Part shown: in pieces, positions 43,895 through 53,260 of the stretch
Position numbering within the stretch: position 1 is the stretch's first letter
How the letters are laid out: each line of letters begins with the position of its first letter
DNA from: Aricia agestis
Taxonomy: Eukaryota > Arthropoda > Insecta > Lepidoptera > Lycaenidae
Direction of reading: 5' to 3'
Length of the DNA stretch: 64,000 nt
NCBI RefSeq assembly: GCF_905147365.1
Contig: NC_056413.1
Coordinates: forward strand, 1,628,501-1,692,500
Notes under the pieces: model-generated
The model's database searches: none
What the model was told of the DNA's origin: nothing
What the model saw: the letters and a program-made list of their open reading frames with translations, nothing else
Made by a program: the position numbers and the translations under genes

Positions 43895-44194
43895 TTATAC
43901 ACATCCTTGCTGCATCGCGTGCATGGAGGGTTGCGGTGCAGCGGGGGTAGGGGCGCGAACCACCTGGACAGTGGGGAGCACGCCGCTGGCCTGCATCTCC
44001 TTGCGAAGCCAGCTCCGGGCCCGGCGGTGGCATTGTGTACGAATGCCATAGAGCAGGGCGCCGACGATGATAACCGCCAAGAATATCAAAACCAAGACCA
44101 TAGTGTTTACTTTTTGATGTAGGTCTACGGCTGCACCTGAGTTTATTTGAGCTTGTGCCACAGCCACGTTGTCTTTCGCTTGGAAGTTGCCCAT
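43895..44194 (-). CDS. Putative accessory membrane protein ORF of the gypsy element (99 aa)
   Basis: Starts MGNFQAKDN: glycine 2 with a residue-6 alanine fits the N-myristoylation pattern. A hydrophobic segment at residues about 32-51 (MVLVLIFLAVIIVGALLYGI) is followed by a basic stretch (RTQCHRRARSWLRK) and a proline-rich tail. The start context is good (G at -3, G at +4). It lies between pol and the 3' LTR, where env or accessory genes sit, about 55 bp after a splice-acceptor-like TTTTAG. I recognise no homolog. Two longer overlapping frames (43872-44222, 43792-44049) lack such a layout and look like shadows in this GC-rich patch. Confidence 0.6.
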   Translation of the reverse strand: MGNFQAKDNVAVAQAQINSGAAVDLHQKVNTMVLVLIFLAVIIVGALLYGIRTQCHRRARSWLRKEMQASGVLPTVQVVRAPTPAAPQPSMHAMQQGCV

Positions 44195-44250
44195 TACGAT
44201 CGAATAAAATGAAGTAGACCAAACTGAAATGACTTCTGGCTCGTTATGAC

Positions 44251-44275
44251 TCTAAAACAAATAATTTGATTGTAT
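44251..44275 (-). promoter_or_regulatory. Candidate 3' splice site before the accessory ORF
   Basis: Minus strand reads ATTATTTGTTTTAG|AG, a pyrimidine-rich run ending in AG, with the small ORF starting downstream. Retroelement env-like genes are often expressed from spliced RNA. Whether a donor remains in this deleted copy is unclear. Confidence 0.4.
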
Positions 44276-44861
44276 TCTACTCGATGCGCCGAATATGCAA
44301 GCTAGCGAATTACATGAAATAAGTTTCACAATATATTTCATTTAACACGATGCCGTAGCTTACACGCCATTGATGTAAAACATATTGTTATAGATACACA
44401 TACCTGATATTATAATATAATTTAAAAAAAATGATAAATGATCCTTCCAAAAAAAAAAATATATATATTTAAAATCATTTTGTAAACATTGTTTAAGATA
44501 TAAATTACAAAGTAAAATGTAAAAAATATATATATGTAAAGGTTTAAAAATTTACAGTAGATATATCCACAATACTAGCGTAAACATACAAGTGTTTCAT
44601 AAAAGCGCCTCCTGATCATGAAAAAATCCATATCCGATTTATGATAATAATTTCACACTAAACATTCCAGACTTTATGACTGTGAGTCTAGCATAAACAT
44701 TATTTTACATCACGTAGACATCACGTTACACTTCAAAGTGCATAATGCAATCTCTATATCATATTTCATGACATGTTAGCATGTAATAGTAGTGAAGTTA
44801 ATACTACAGGTTATCTATGTACGTGCCATTTACTATAAACTAACATGTAATGTATTCTCTC
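44276..44861. other. AT-rich spacer inside the young gypsy element
   Basis: Between the pol stop and the splice-acceptor-like site. No reading frame or structure of note. Confidence 0.5.
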
Positions 44862-45395
44862 CTACAACAAAAATCTCACGGGTCTCTTAACTACTCTCCC
44901 GGTTCTAGTAACTCGTTGCTCCTCCGGGTGGCATTTCTCCGGCCCCGGGGATGACTCATTATGTATTATAACACGTTTTTGATCAGCGACTCGTGACGAA
45001 ATATTATCATCATCATCGTCTGTTAAAATAAAAGCTGGTTTTAATCTATCGATTGATATACGAGCTTCGCGACCGGGCAATTGGATTTTGAAAACTTTCG
45101 AATTTCGCTCTAACACCCGATATGGACCATCATGTGGAGGTTTTAACGACTTATGAACCGCGTCATCTCGGATAAAAACAAATTTACAGTCTTTTAACTC
45201 TGAATTAACAAAAATTTTACGTGAATTTTTCTTATCCCTAGTAGGTCGATAGCTGTTTATAGTCTCGCGTATTTTCTCAACTAAACTATATGGATTATTC
45301 GAATCTACATCCCCTGTATTATCATAGAACTGCCCAGGTAAACGTAAAGTTTTGCCGAAAGCCAGCTCTGCGGCGCTAGTTCCACTGTCGGTGCA
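44862..45395 (-). CDS. pol: gypsy integrase C-terminal fragment (open, lacks its own start)
   Basis: The frame is open for 178 codons from the LTR junction to the stop at 44862. It reads TSAAELAFGKTLRLPGQF, then a linker, KPPHDGPYRVLERNSKVF and RISIDRLKPAFIL, an acidic run DDDDD and a closing RTGRVVKRPVRF. These are the post-catalytic part, the GPY/F module and the IDRLKPA motif of Ty3/gypsy integrases. The catalytic D,D,E residues are gone. The first ATG in frame is at 45116, so most of the conserved part has no initiation codon. No frameshift or stop interrupts it. Confidence 0.85.
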   Translation of the reverse strand, partial: CTDSGTSAAELAFGKTLRLPGQFYDNTGDVDSNNPYSLVEKIRETINSYRPTRDKKNSRKIFVNSELKDCKFVFIRDDAVHKSLKPPHDGPYRVLERNSKVFKIQLPGREARISIDRLKPAFILTDDDDDNISSRVADQKRVIIHNESSPGPEKCHPEEQRVTRTGRVVKRPVRFLL

Positions 45396-45397
45396 AA

Positions 45398-45554
45398 TGT
45401 TGAGTTTGATGACAGAGATAAAATAAACGCCGAGCCCCGGATAAACTATTTATTGTCTTTATACAACATAAGCTCCTCACACGGAGGCTAGGAAGAGACT
45501 AAATATAAAACACAAGTTAACAATGCCAGCATGCACCTATGTGTGGTCCCTACA
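45398..45554 (-). repeat. 5' LTR of the young gypsy element
   Basis: 157 bp, read as identical to 43395-43551. Its inner edge meets integrase coding sequence within three bases, so no primer-binding site is left. Confidence 0.92.
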
Positions 45555-45559
45555 ATCTC

Positions 45560-45737
45560 TATCGGAAAGTCAAATGTTCAGGAAACCTTTCGTTGGGGGA
45601 ATGCATTTACGCATCCCCGGAGCCTGGGGTATGTGGGACTCGGGACTCCCCGGGGCGGACGTAATATCCGCACCCGGGACTACCCACTAAAACCCCAACG
45701 GAGTTCCTGCTCCTGGAGGTGGAACTACGGGAAACGC
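45560..45737. other. GC-rich segment of unknown origin
   Basis: Rich in CCCCGG words (GGGACTCGGGACTCCCCGGG, CCGGAGCCTGGGG), unlike its surroundings, and joined directly to a 3'-lacking SINE-A. Possibly a LINE 5' fragment. The frame 45531-45740 starts in the LTR and is not supported as a gene. Confidence 0.4.
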
Positions 45738-45937
45738 TAGAGAAGGGAATAGGGGAGGGTAGGGAAGGGAATAGGGGAGGGTAGGGAAGGGAATAGGGTA
45801 GGGGATTGGGCCTCCGGTAAACTCACTCACTCGGCGAAACACAGCGTAAGCGCTGTTTCACGCCGGTTGTCTGTGACAACGTGGTATTTCTCCGGTCGAG
45901 CCGGCCCATTCGTGCCGAAGCAAGGCTCTCCCACGTA
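45738..45937 (-). mobile_element. SINE-A copy 8, lacking its 3' half
   Basis: Begins in the purine tract (GGGAATAGGGGAGGGTAGGG) and ends GGCTCTCCCACGTA. The LINE-like 3' end and tail are missing, unlike ordinary 5' truncation. The GC-rich segment 45560-45737 takes their place. Confidence 0.8.
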
Positions 45938-46791
45938 TAAATACACTAGATATGACAAAGTTTCCACATACGAAATTCTATTGCCGTTACATTTTGCTAG
46001 GACCCTACTCAATGTTAAACAAATTTTCACATTTTTCTTCCTTCAATCGCCTACATTTTAAAGTGGCCTTCGATTTGTTGAAGCTCAAGGGAGCTGGATA
46101 AAAACTCCAGCTCCAGCCAATTCCCGAAAGTGTGTATGAATGATGGTAATGGAAAAACAATTTTAGCGATTCCCCAGAACCCGGAAGTGGAGAACCCTCA
46201 TTTGGAACAAAAGTTCCCGAATGGGAGAGTTGTTAAGAAAGTTTTTTTTGGGGAATACTCGCTATACTATTTATCCATGGTTTTGTGATTCCAAATTAAT
46301 AATAGGCATGATGACTATTTTTTTTTTCTTATCGGTAATTTAAAGACACTTAAAAAATAGAAACATCGTTGAAAGAATGACTCTGATAGCTTAAAAATGA
46401 ACCAAGATATGACAATTCAAATATCTCATAAAAAAGACCTGCCCGAAACGCTCCATACAAAGTGCTACGAAAGTATGACGTCAGTCTTTCGTAGTTTGTA
46501 CGCATCGGGAGACAACTTTGTTCGACAGGTATATTAAATATTGTGTTTATGAAAGTGGTTTCATAACAAAAGTTGCCTTTAATTGCATAAGTTATCGATT
46601 GGTATACAAATATTAGGAAATTTAATGGAAAAAAAATTCGACTTGAATATCCAACTTTGAAGGCGCATAACAAAAATACAAATGCTATCAAGCTGAAATT
46701 TTGGGAACACTTATTTTTTACCGTGATTTCTTTATTTTATTAACGAAATTCGCTAATCTTTGACCTTGTCATCATCCTTATTATTAAAAGT
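45938..46791. other. No gene recognised; one 113-codon frame
   Basis: The minus frame 46350-46691 is the longest open stretch here but shows no domain. Its wording near 46500 (TTTGTACGCATCGGGAGACA) gives me a vague impression of a dispersed repeat. Not called as a gene. Confidence 0.35.
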
Positions 46792-47022
46792 AAACGCAAC
46801 TCCGTTGCGCCACTATTCGTTTATTGCGTGGGATCCGTTTATTTTTTCGGAATGAAAAATATTGTATGTCCTTTACCGAGACTCAAAGTATCTCCATATC
46901 AAATTTGAGCAATATCTATTCAGCGGTTTGGCCGAGAAGAGGTAACAGACCGACAGCCGGCAGATATACAGACAGGTCTGATAGACACACACTTTTGCAT
47001 TTATTATATTAGTATAGAATAT
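46792..47022 (-). mobile_element. Helitron-C copy
   Basis: Right-end hairpin CGCAACTCCGTTGCG at 46797-46811, TATGTCCTTTACCGAGACTC, GAGAAGAGGTAACAGACCG and the left end TTATTATATTAGTATAGA. Colinear with 41927-42120 in reverse. Confidence 0.65.
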
Positions 47023-47952
47023 AGTTCACAGATTAAACACTAGGTTATAACCGTATTGCGTATAAAATATATTTTATACGCAGCAATTACTTTTAATGCT
47101 AACAAAAAAACAATAACAAAGCAATCGAAATTTATAACGGGACCATCCTCAATATTTTTGCGAATTGCGAAAATAAAAATAAAAATATTTGAAAAACAAA
47201 AACTTTGAATAGCCTAAGCGTTTTTAGCTCCACGTACATAAACATTTCAAATTTTATTTTTATTTTCTATTCCACACTTTGTTCCATTCAGTTTTCTATT
47301 CCAGCGCAGGCTTACTAAAATGAGTTCATCTAAACAATATCCGTACTAGGTAGCTTTACATAGCTCTACCTAAACTAGGGTTTCACACTGCACTACGTAA
47401 ACGCATAAATGCTTAGACAGACCTGTGGGAATAAATTAAAGTTAGATTCGTGTGTTATGAAAGAGACTTGTACCTAGCGTTTGACCTGAAAATGTTTCGT
47501 TGCTGAAATAATATTATTTGTTGCCTTAAAATTTTGTTTATACTTAGTTAAAGACGTGAGTAAGAAGGAATCTAAAAATTAACATTTTATAACATAAGGA
47601 CAATGACAATTTTTTCAACTTTTTTTACCAACCTTGTAACATTACCTCGTTCATCATCTGGCAAAATATATCTGGCTGCACATAAAATCCACAGTTTTTT
47701 GTTTTCAAATACTTTTTCCGGCCCTACATTTATGCAAAAAACCGGCAAATTTTTAACTGTTACTTACCTGCTTCTTTCACTAACGTCTTCAATTATGAAC
47801 GTAACATGGCACATATATTCTTTGTACACTTGGACTTTGGTCTTTTGTAAGTTAATAAGAGTGAAATGTTCTTTAGAGCTAAATAAAATTACTACACCCA
47901 TACCAAAAAATTTACTGATGAAGGTATTCAAACCATCAAATTTTACCATTTA
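47023..47952. other. No gene seen
   Basis: A 154-codon plus frame at 47603-48067 is open but AT-rich, without a domain, and its last 38 codons are SINE-A sequence. Judged chance. Confidence 0.4.
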
Positions 47953-48294
47953 TACGTGGGAGAGCCATGCTTCGGCACGACTGGGCCGGCTCGACCGGAT
48001 AAATACCACGTTCTCACAGAAAACCGGCGTGAAACAGCGCTTGCGCTGTGTTTCGCCGAGTGAGTGAGTTTACCGGAGGCCCAATCCCCTAACCCCTACC
48101 CTATTCCCTTCCCTACCCTCAACTATTCCCTTCCCTTCCCTTCCCTACTCTCCTCTATTAACCTATTCCCTCTTAAAAGGCCGGCAACGCACTTGCATCT
48201 CTTCTGATGCTGCGAGTGTCCATGGGCGACGGAAGTTGCTTTCCATCAGGTGACTCGTTTGCTCGTTTGCCCCCTTATTTCATTAAAAAAAAAT
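47953..48294 (+). mobile_element. SINE-A copy 9
   Basis: TACGTGGGAGAGCCATGCTT to CCCTTATTTCATTAAAAAAA. Full length with a long C/T tract. Confidence 0.88.
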
Positions 48295-48721
48295 CAAAAG
48301 CTTATAATCTCATCTACTGCGCCGCACTTACCTGCGTTTTCGCACCGCAATCGCACTCCAGTGTGCAAGCCCATAATGATTACATGGAGCCTTTTGTAAA
48401 GTTCTCCTGGAATACTGTTATGCATATCCACGGGGACTCCTCTCAATTCAGTGGGTAGTTTCCGCATGGGTTGATATACACGTCTTTTCAAATCTCTAGA
48501 TTAGCGTTAATAAATGAACGCTCCCAGCTACATTGCTTTTAAATTGAAAATTCTCTGGGAGTTACTATTCTTTTTCTGTAAAATAAAATGCAAGGATTTT
48601 TTTTTTACTATTTTTGCACTGAACAGCTGAATCTACTCTTATTTATATCTTATTATAATATTACTCCCGTATTCAAAAACCTACCCAAAACTGATATAAC
48701 ATTACTATTAAGTACCTGGAT
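48295..48721. other. No gene seen
   Basis: Overlapping frames on both strands at 48207-48491 lack motifs. Confidence 0.35.
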
Positions 48722-48995
48722 GACCGAGCTTTGCTCGGTATAGCAAACAGTCATTGACTTCGTGTTACTAATAACGCCATCTGCTGGTAGATGATAGAAA
48801 ATAGTATTATTATTCGCCAATAGATGTCAGGAAGAGTCATATTTTTCAGTTTATCGATTATCGATAAAACACGAATAAAAAGACATTATCTGAAAATGAT
48901 TCCTAGCTAGATCGATTTATAGCCCCCGAAACCCCCTCTACACTAAAATTCATGAAAATCGTTGGAGCCGATTCCGAGATTCCAATTATATATAG
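48722..48995 (-). mobile_element. Helitron-E copy, adjacent to a gypsy insertion
   Basis: Right-end hairpin ACCGAGCTTTGCTCGGT at 48723-48739, TCGATAAAACACGAATAAAA and ATCGTTGGAGCCGATTCCG, then the left end ATTCCAATTATATATAG. The gypsy LTR begins directly after. The interior has an extra segment not present at 61046-61211. Confidence 0.65.
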
Positions 48996-49474
48996 TGTTA
49001 GAGAATATTAAAAGTCTTGAATTATACATTGAGCGATATTTATTCGAGCAGAGTTTCACCTTACATGTCTCGAAGTTAATTACAGAATGAATCAATCAAT
49101 GCAATATGGCTGGCTTTTATACCATTTTACACAAAAGAAACGAACTTCCGTTGACAATTCAAATATAGCAAAATCATAAAGAAATACATTAAAATTAAGA
49201 ATGGCTAAGAATAAGTTAAGTACCTACATAATTCTAAATATTAATTAATGTACTTCTCATATTTTAGATAATATGAGAAGAGGAAGTTATAACGGAAGTA
49301 AATAATCCTCCCGCCCATTTATAACTAACTAATTGTCAAAATCAAGTACCTTACTTATTAATATTTAAAATATAATAATCACTTATTAAAATTATATGTA
49401 GTGACTAACATAATATACTGATTTAAATAAATAAATATAATATCATGTAGCTTGTCCATTGACATCCGCTAACA
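48996..49474 (-). repeat. 3' LTR of the larger gypsy element
   Basis: Plus strand TGTTAGAGAATATT ... CATCCGCTAACA, with TGTTAG/CTAACA inverted ends. It contains the hairpin CTTCTCATAT...ATATGAGAAG (49253-49280). Confidence 0.93.
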
Positions 49475-49805
49475 CTCGGCCATCCTGCATTAGGAGTGTC
49501 CCACGACGTTCCCATGGTTTGCTCCCCTGTGCTGTACCAGTGCCAGAACTGCCAGTGGTCTGAAACAGCGGAAGACATCGAAACAGTATTTTGTAAAAAA
49601 GAAGTAAAATATAATACATTGATCTCAGAAAAATCTACTAGTATCACATCTCATCTCCAGCCAACACGTGGCATTTCTGAAGCCTAAAGGTAATTTATGC
49701 ATTTTTATTTTTGTTGTATTGTTATCGGTTACATAATATTTTGTCACGCAGACAACTTTACTATTGTAGTAATTAAATTTAGTTCAATTTTAGAATATTT
49801 GTAAG
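49475..49805. other. Region between 3' LTR and the 15 bp array
   Basis: Element sequence with short frames on both strands (49496-49687 plus, 49423-49647 minus). The plus frame has C..C pairs (CQNCQW) but no recognised domain, and is antisense to the element. Confidence 0.4.
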
Positions 49806-50507
49806 GTCACATAGACTTAGTAGGTCACGTAGACACCGGTCACGTAGACACCGGACACGTAGACACCGGATACGTAGACAGCGATCACGTAGACCTCGGT
49901 CACATAGACCTCGGTCACATAGACATCGGTCACATAGACATCGGTCACATAGACATCGGTCACATAGACATCGGTCACATAGACATCGGTCACATAGACA
50001 TCGGTCACATAGACATCGGTCACATAGACATCGGTCACATAGACATCGGTCACATAGACATCGGTCACATAGACATCGGTCACATAGACATCGGTCACAT
50101 AGACATCGGTCACATAGACATCGGTCACATAGACATCGGTCACATAGACATCGGTCACATAGACATCGGTCACATAGACATCGGTCACATAGACATCGGT
50201 CACATAGACATCGGTCACATAGACATCGGTCACATAGACATCGGTCACGTAGACGTCCGCCACGTAGACGTCCGCCACGTAGACGTCCGCCACGTAGACG
50301 TCCGTCACGTAGACGTCGGTCACGTAGACGTCCGCCACGTAGACTTCAGTCACGTAGCCAGTCACGTAGACGCCAGTCACGTAGACGCCAGTCACATAGA
50401 CGCCAGTCACATAGACGCCAGTCACATAGACGCCAGTCACATAGACGCCAGTCACATAGACGCCAGTCACATAGACACCAGTCACATAGACACCAGTCAC
50501 ATAGACT
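49806..50507. repeat. 15 bp minisatellite, about 47 units
   Basis: Unit CGGTCACATAGACAT and variants. A homogeneous block runs from about 49910 to 50245, then CGTAGACGTCCGCCA-type units to about 50345, then CACGTAGACGCCAGT and CACATAGACGCCAGT units to the end. Because 15 is a multiple of three, the minus strand stays open for 227 codons as a VYVTD pentapeptide repeat. I regard that frame as a by-product. Confidence 0.95.
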
Positions 50508-50939
50508 TTATTTTAATTTAGAACTGAACTGATGCTTTGACTATGTTTTTAATATTTTTGTAACTGTTTGGTCACAGAGACTTGAATTATGTTAATATTT
50601 TTTTTTTCTTTTAGGTGCAGCTACGGAACCAGTTTCTTATTAATATCAATTGTTAAGATTATAGAAGTAGAAAAGCTAAAGTGTGATTATTATAAAATAG
50701 TTATTAAATTTGTATAAAAGTACCTATTCGATTTTGTAAAACCATTGCAAAATTAAAATTTAATATCAATAAAATTTGTTTTCTGTACACATGATACATA
50801 TTAAATTACTATCTCTAATCGCATTAGTTTTATTACAAAAATTATAAGTCAATCAATTAGATCATCCGTGTCTACTTCAGCATCGCTAGTTGAGCAGTAT
50901 CAGAAGTCACTGATTTATAAGGCCTTAATACCTCACCCC
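50508..50939. other. AT-rich element sequence
   Basis: Between the minisatellite and the integrase tail. No frame recognised. CTTTTAGGTGCAGCT at 50611-50625 resembles a plus-strand acceptor but has no partner. Confidence 0.4.
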
Positions 50940-51062
50940 TTACTTCTTACTTTTCAATTTTTGGGACACTTTGGCATTGGGGTCGTTAGTAGCTCCCCCT
51001 TTCCACAATACAAGATCACCGACTGAATATTTCCTACATTTCTTGTGAGTTTTGTCTATTTT
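50940..51062 (-). pseudogene. pol: gypsy integrase C-terminal fragment
   Basis: 40 codons with KKCRKYSVGDLVLWKG and KVSQKLKSKK, the segment just before the GPY/F module of gypsy integrases, ending at an in-frame TAA. The expected GPY continuation is visible only after a frame change. Confidence 0.72.
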
Positions 51063-51417
51063 TCGTAACAGTCATATAATATCTATCAATTCGGAGTGTT
51101 GCTGTTGCCCTTCATTCAGTTAATGCCTGTCGTTGCGAAGTATGGTCACTAGGACCACTGGATGGAATAGCTGGTAATTTAGAGCTTATATAGCTAAACA
51201 TAAGTTTAAACGAAAGCTGAAAGGAAGGAAGTAGTAGACCAACCGAAACAGTTTCATATTTAGACATTTGATCTGGGACTAGCTATAGCGTTAAGAAAGT
51301 GTTTTAGTTGCATGTCTTCTGCAAATTGGTTAAGGTATCGGATAAGATATGCTTTGAGTCTATGTTATTATGCGGACTGGGTTTCTCTAAAGCCTAATAT
51401 TATTGTGTTGAATTTAT

Positions 51418-52078
51418 GATTTGATCACACAGCCATCTTATATAGATAATAATATTACTATGGATTTGATCACACAGCCATCCTATAGATAATATTATTA
51501 TTGTGTTGATTTTAGGATTTGATCACACAGCCATCCTATATAGATAATAATATTACTATGGATTTGATCACACAGCCATCCTATAGATAATATTATTATT
51601 GTGTTGATTTTAGGATTTGATCACACAGCCATCCTATATAGATAATAATATTACTATGGATTTGATCACACAGCCATCCTATAGATAATATTATTGTGTT
51701 GATCTTAGGATTTGATCACACAGCCATTCTTGATCTTATATAGATAATAATATTACTATGGATTTGATCACACAGCCATCCTATAGATAATATTATTATT
51801 GTGTTGATTTTAGGATTTGATCACACAGCCATCCTATAGATTCTATGTTGATTTAAGGATTTGATCACACAGCCATCCTATAGATAATAATATTATTGTG
51901 TTGATTTTAGGATTTGATCACACAGCCCTCCTAAAGAGATAATAATATTACTATGGATTTGATCACACAGCCATCCTATAGATAATATTATTATTGTGTT
52001 GATTTTTAGGATTTGATCACACAGCCATCCTTTATAGATAATAATATTACTATGAATTTGATCACACAGCTGTCCTAG
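51418..52078. repeat. Minisatellite with alternating 45 and 53 bp units, about 14 copies
   Basis: Each unit starts GATTTGATCACACAGCCATC. Odd units continue TATATAGATAATAATATTAC and even units TATAGATAATATTATTATTG, so the higher-order period is 98 bp. The unit core, reversed, is CTGTGTGATCAAAT, which is the integrase coding sequence for LCDQ directly after the HTVYADHLGSF segment, so the array arose within that gene. Confidence 0.93.
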
Positions 52079-52420
52079 TCTTACAAATGATCCTAAGTGG
52101 TCGGCATAAACGGTGTGCATAGGTACAGGTACTTTTCCTATAGGATGTAAATTTTCTCCTCCAGATTTTCCATACTTACCCTTACCGAAAGCACATTGAA
52201 TACAGGAATTGATGAATTTCCTTATTATATCGGGTCATTTTAGGAAACCAAAAATGTCGAACCCAGGGTGTCATTCACAACGATATCAAAATACGTTCTA
52301 ATTCTATGGTCTTTCATGTCAGGGGTCATACTTCTGCAATAAGCCATATTTTGCCAATTTGGGAACAACAAATCGTTCTCCATTTGAGTTTTTTCGGAAC
52401 AGTATATCCTCTTTAATTAT
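52079..52420 (-). pseudogene. pol: gypsy RNase H/integrase junction and integrase zinc-finger remnant
   Basis: 52328-52420 reads IIKEDILFRKNSNGERFVVP, the linker before the integrase zinc finger. After frame changes, 52080-52234 reads RKFINSCIQCAFGKGKYGK, LHPIGKVPVPMHTVYADHLG. The C-x2-C is the second half of the HHCC finger and the D of YADH is in the position of the first catalytic aspartate. Everything after it is replaced by the minisatellite. Confidence 0.8.
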
Positions 52421-52525
52421 CTAAAAATTAATCACTATATTATCAGGGTATCGGTTCGTATCCCTTTAACTGAGAAATAATATTTTGTAAATTAATATCC
52501 AAATGTTAGTTACCAATCAGTTTCC

Positions 52526-52717
52526 TTAATGACGTAAGTATACTGTTTCGTGACCGGGATTCCTACTAAGAGCGTCTACATGTCTCATTCTATTCCCTGG
52601 ATGATACTCAATTTGCAGGTCATAATCTTGTATGATAAGCCACCATAGAGCAATACAAGGAGCAAGATCTTTTGCTAAGGATTGTGCATAACGCTGCAAA
52701 TTCCGAAGATTCCACAA
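52526..52717 (-). pseudogene. pol: gypsy RNase H C-terminal fragment
   Basis: Contains CIALWWLIIQDYDLQIEYHP followed by GNRMRHVDALSRNP. The W...L..YD..I.Y.PG....H.DALSR wording is diagnostic of Ty3/gypsy RNase H. The rest of RNase H and most of the polymerase are deleted. Confidence 0.88.
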
Positions 52718-52819
52718 CAGCTAATGTTTTTAACTCGAACTATAGTAAAACCGTTCTTTAGATGTGACTACCAAAATAGGCTGTAGGTTTAAATGTGCCG
52801 GCCTGCTGTATTTGTATTA

Positions 52820-53040
52820 GTATACCCCCTAAACCACAGCCACACAATTTTGTCACTTGGTCCTCAATATGAGTATCTTTGAGTGTCTGAATTTAAATTT
52901 CGGTAATCAATGCACAGCCTGTAACCTTCACCTTTTTTTTAACTAGAATCACTGGACTAGCATATTCAGATATAGAGCGACGTATGATAACAGCTTCCAA
53001 AAGATCGTTAATATTTTCATCAACTATTGCATTTTCTTTT
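52820..53040 (-). pseudogene. pol: gypsy reverse transcriptase N-terminal fragment
   Basis: Reads LLEAVIIRRSISEYASPVIL then VKKK, the start of the RT palm. After a frameshift comes LCIDYRNLNSDT, and after another KDTHIEDQVTKL. The YxDD catalytic motif is absent: the deletion goes straight to RNase H. Confidence 0.82.
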
Positions 53041-53059
53041 TAAGACATATCCTATAGAG

Positions 53060-53260
53060 CTAACCAAGTACGACTTTATTAGTTTTTATTTTTATTTGTA
53101 ATAAATCTGTGTACCCTAAATCTTTTGTATCCCTAGTGAATAAATGTTTTTGTCTATCTAATATCATCATCTTTTTTTTGTCTAAACTTTCACCAATTAC
53201 CTTACCTAAACCCTCTAATTCCCGATTCAATGCTATTTGTGTTTCAATCGATAAAGTCAT
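53060..53260 (-). pseudogene. pol: gypsy pol linker (between protease and RT)
   Basis: The 66-codon frame contains ELEGLGKVIGESL and RDTKDLGYTDLLQIKIKTN, resembling the F..D...L..T.L..H.I.T stretch ahead of RT in this clade. No protease D-T/S-G is visible. Confidence 0.55.

Larger units (their letters stand above)
43395..45554 (-). mobile_element. Young internally deleted Ty3/gypsy element (2160 bp)
   Basis: Two 157 bp LTRs that I read as identical bound the element, flanked by the 5 bp duplication ATCTC (43390-43394, 45555-45559). Orientation is minus: the integrase tail lies next to the right (5') LTR and the polypurine tract next to the left (3') LTR. gag, protease, reverse transcriptase, RNase H and the integrase core are absent. 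What remains is an open integrase C-terminus, an AT-rich spacer and a small predicted membrane-protein ORF. Identical LTRs imply recent insertion. Confidence 0.9.

Noticed and set aside
43872..44222. 116-codon frame overlapping the accessory ORF
   Set aside because: It is longer but composed of Arg/Pro/Gly-rich out-of-frame translation of a GC-rich patch, with no membrane segment or motif. The 99-codon frame has a coherent layout.
46350..46691. 113-codon minus-strand ORF as a membrane protein
   Set aside because: It is hydrophobic in places, but no family is recognised and AT-rich DNA readily gives F/L/I/Y-rich frames. Left as unassigned.
47603..48067. 154-codon plus-strand ORF as a host gene
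   Set aside because: No domain, background-like composition, and its C-terminal quarter is SINE-A sequence.
49496..49687. Plus-strand 63-codon frame with C-x2-C as a zinc-finger exon
   Set aside because: It lies inside the gypsy element, antisense to its genes, and has only one cysteine pair without a matching second half.
49817..50500. 227-codon minus-strand frame of VYVTD repeats as a protein-coding gene
   Set aside because: The frame is open only because the 15 bp minisatellite is a multiple of three and lacks stops on that strand. It has no unique sequence at either end and lies inside a dead retrotransposon.
51418..52078. CRISPR array (repeats with spacers)
   Set aside because: Units alternate between two fixed forms without unique spacers, and the array lies inside a eukaryotic gypsy element.
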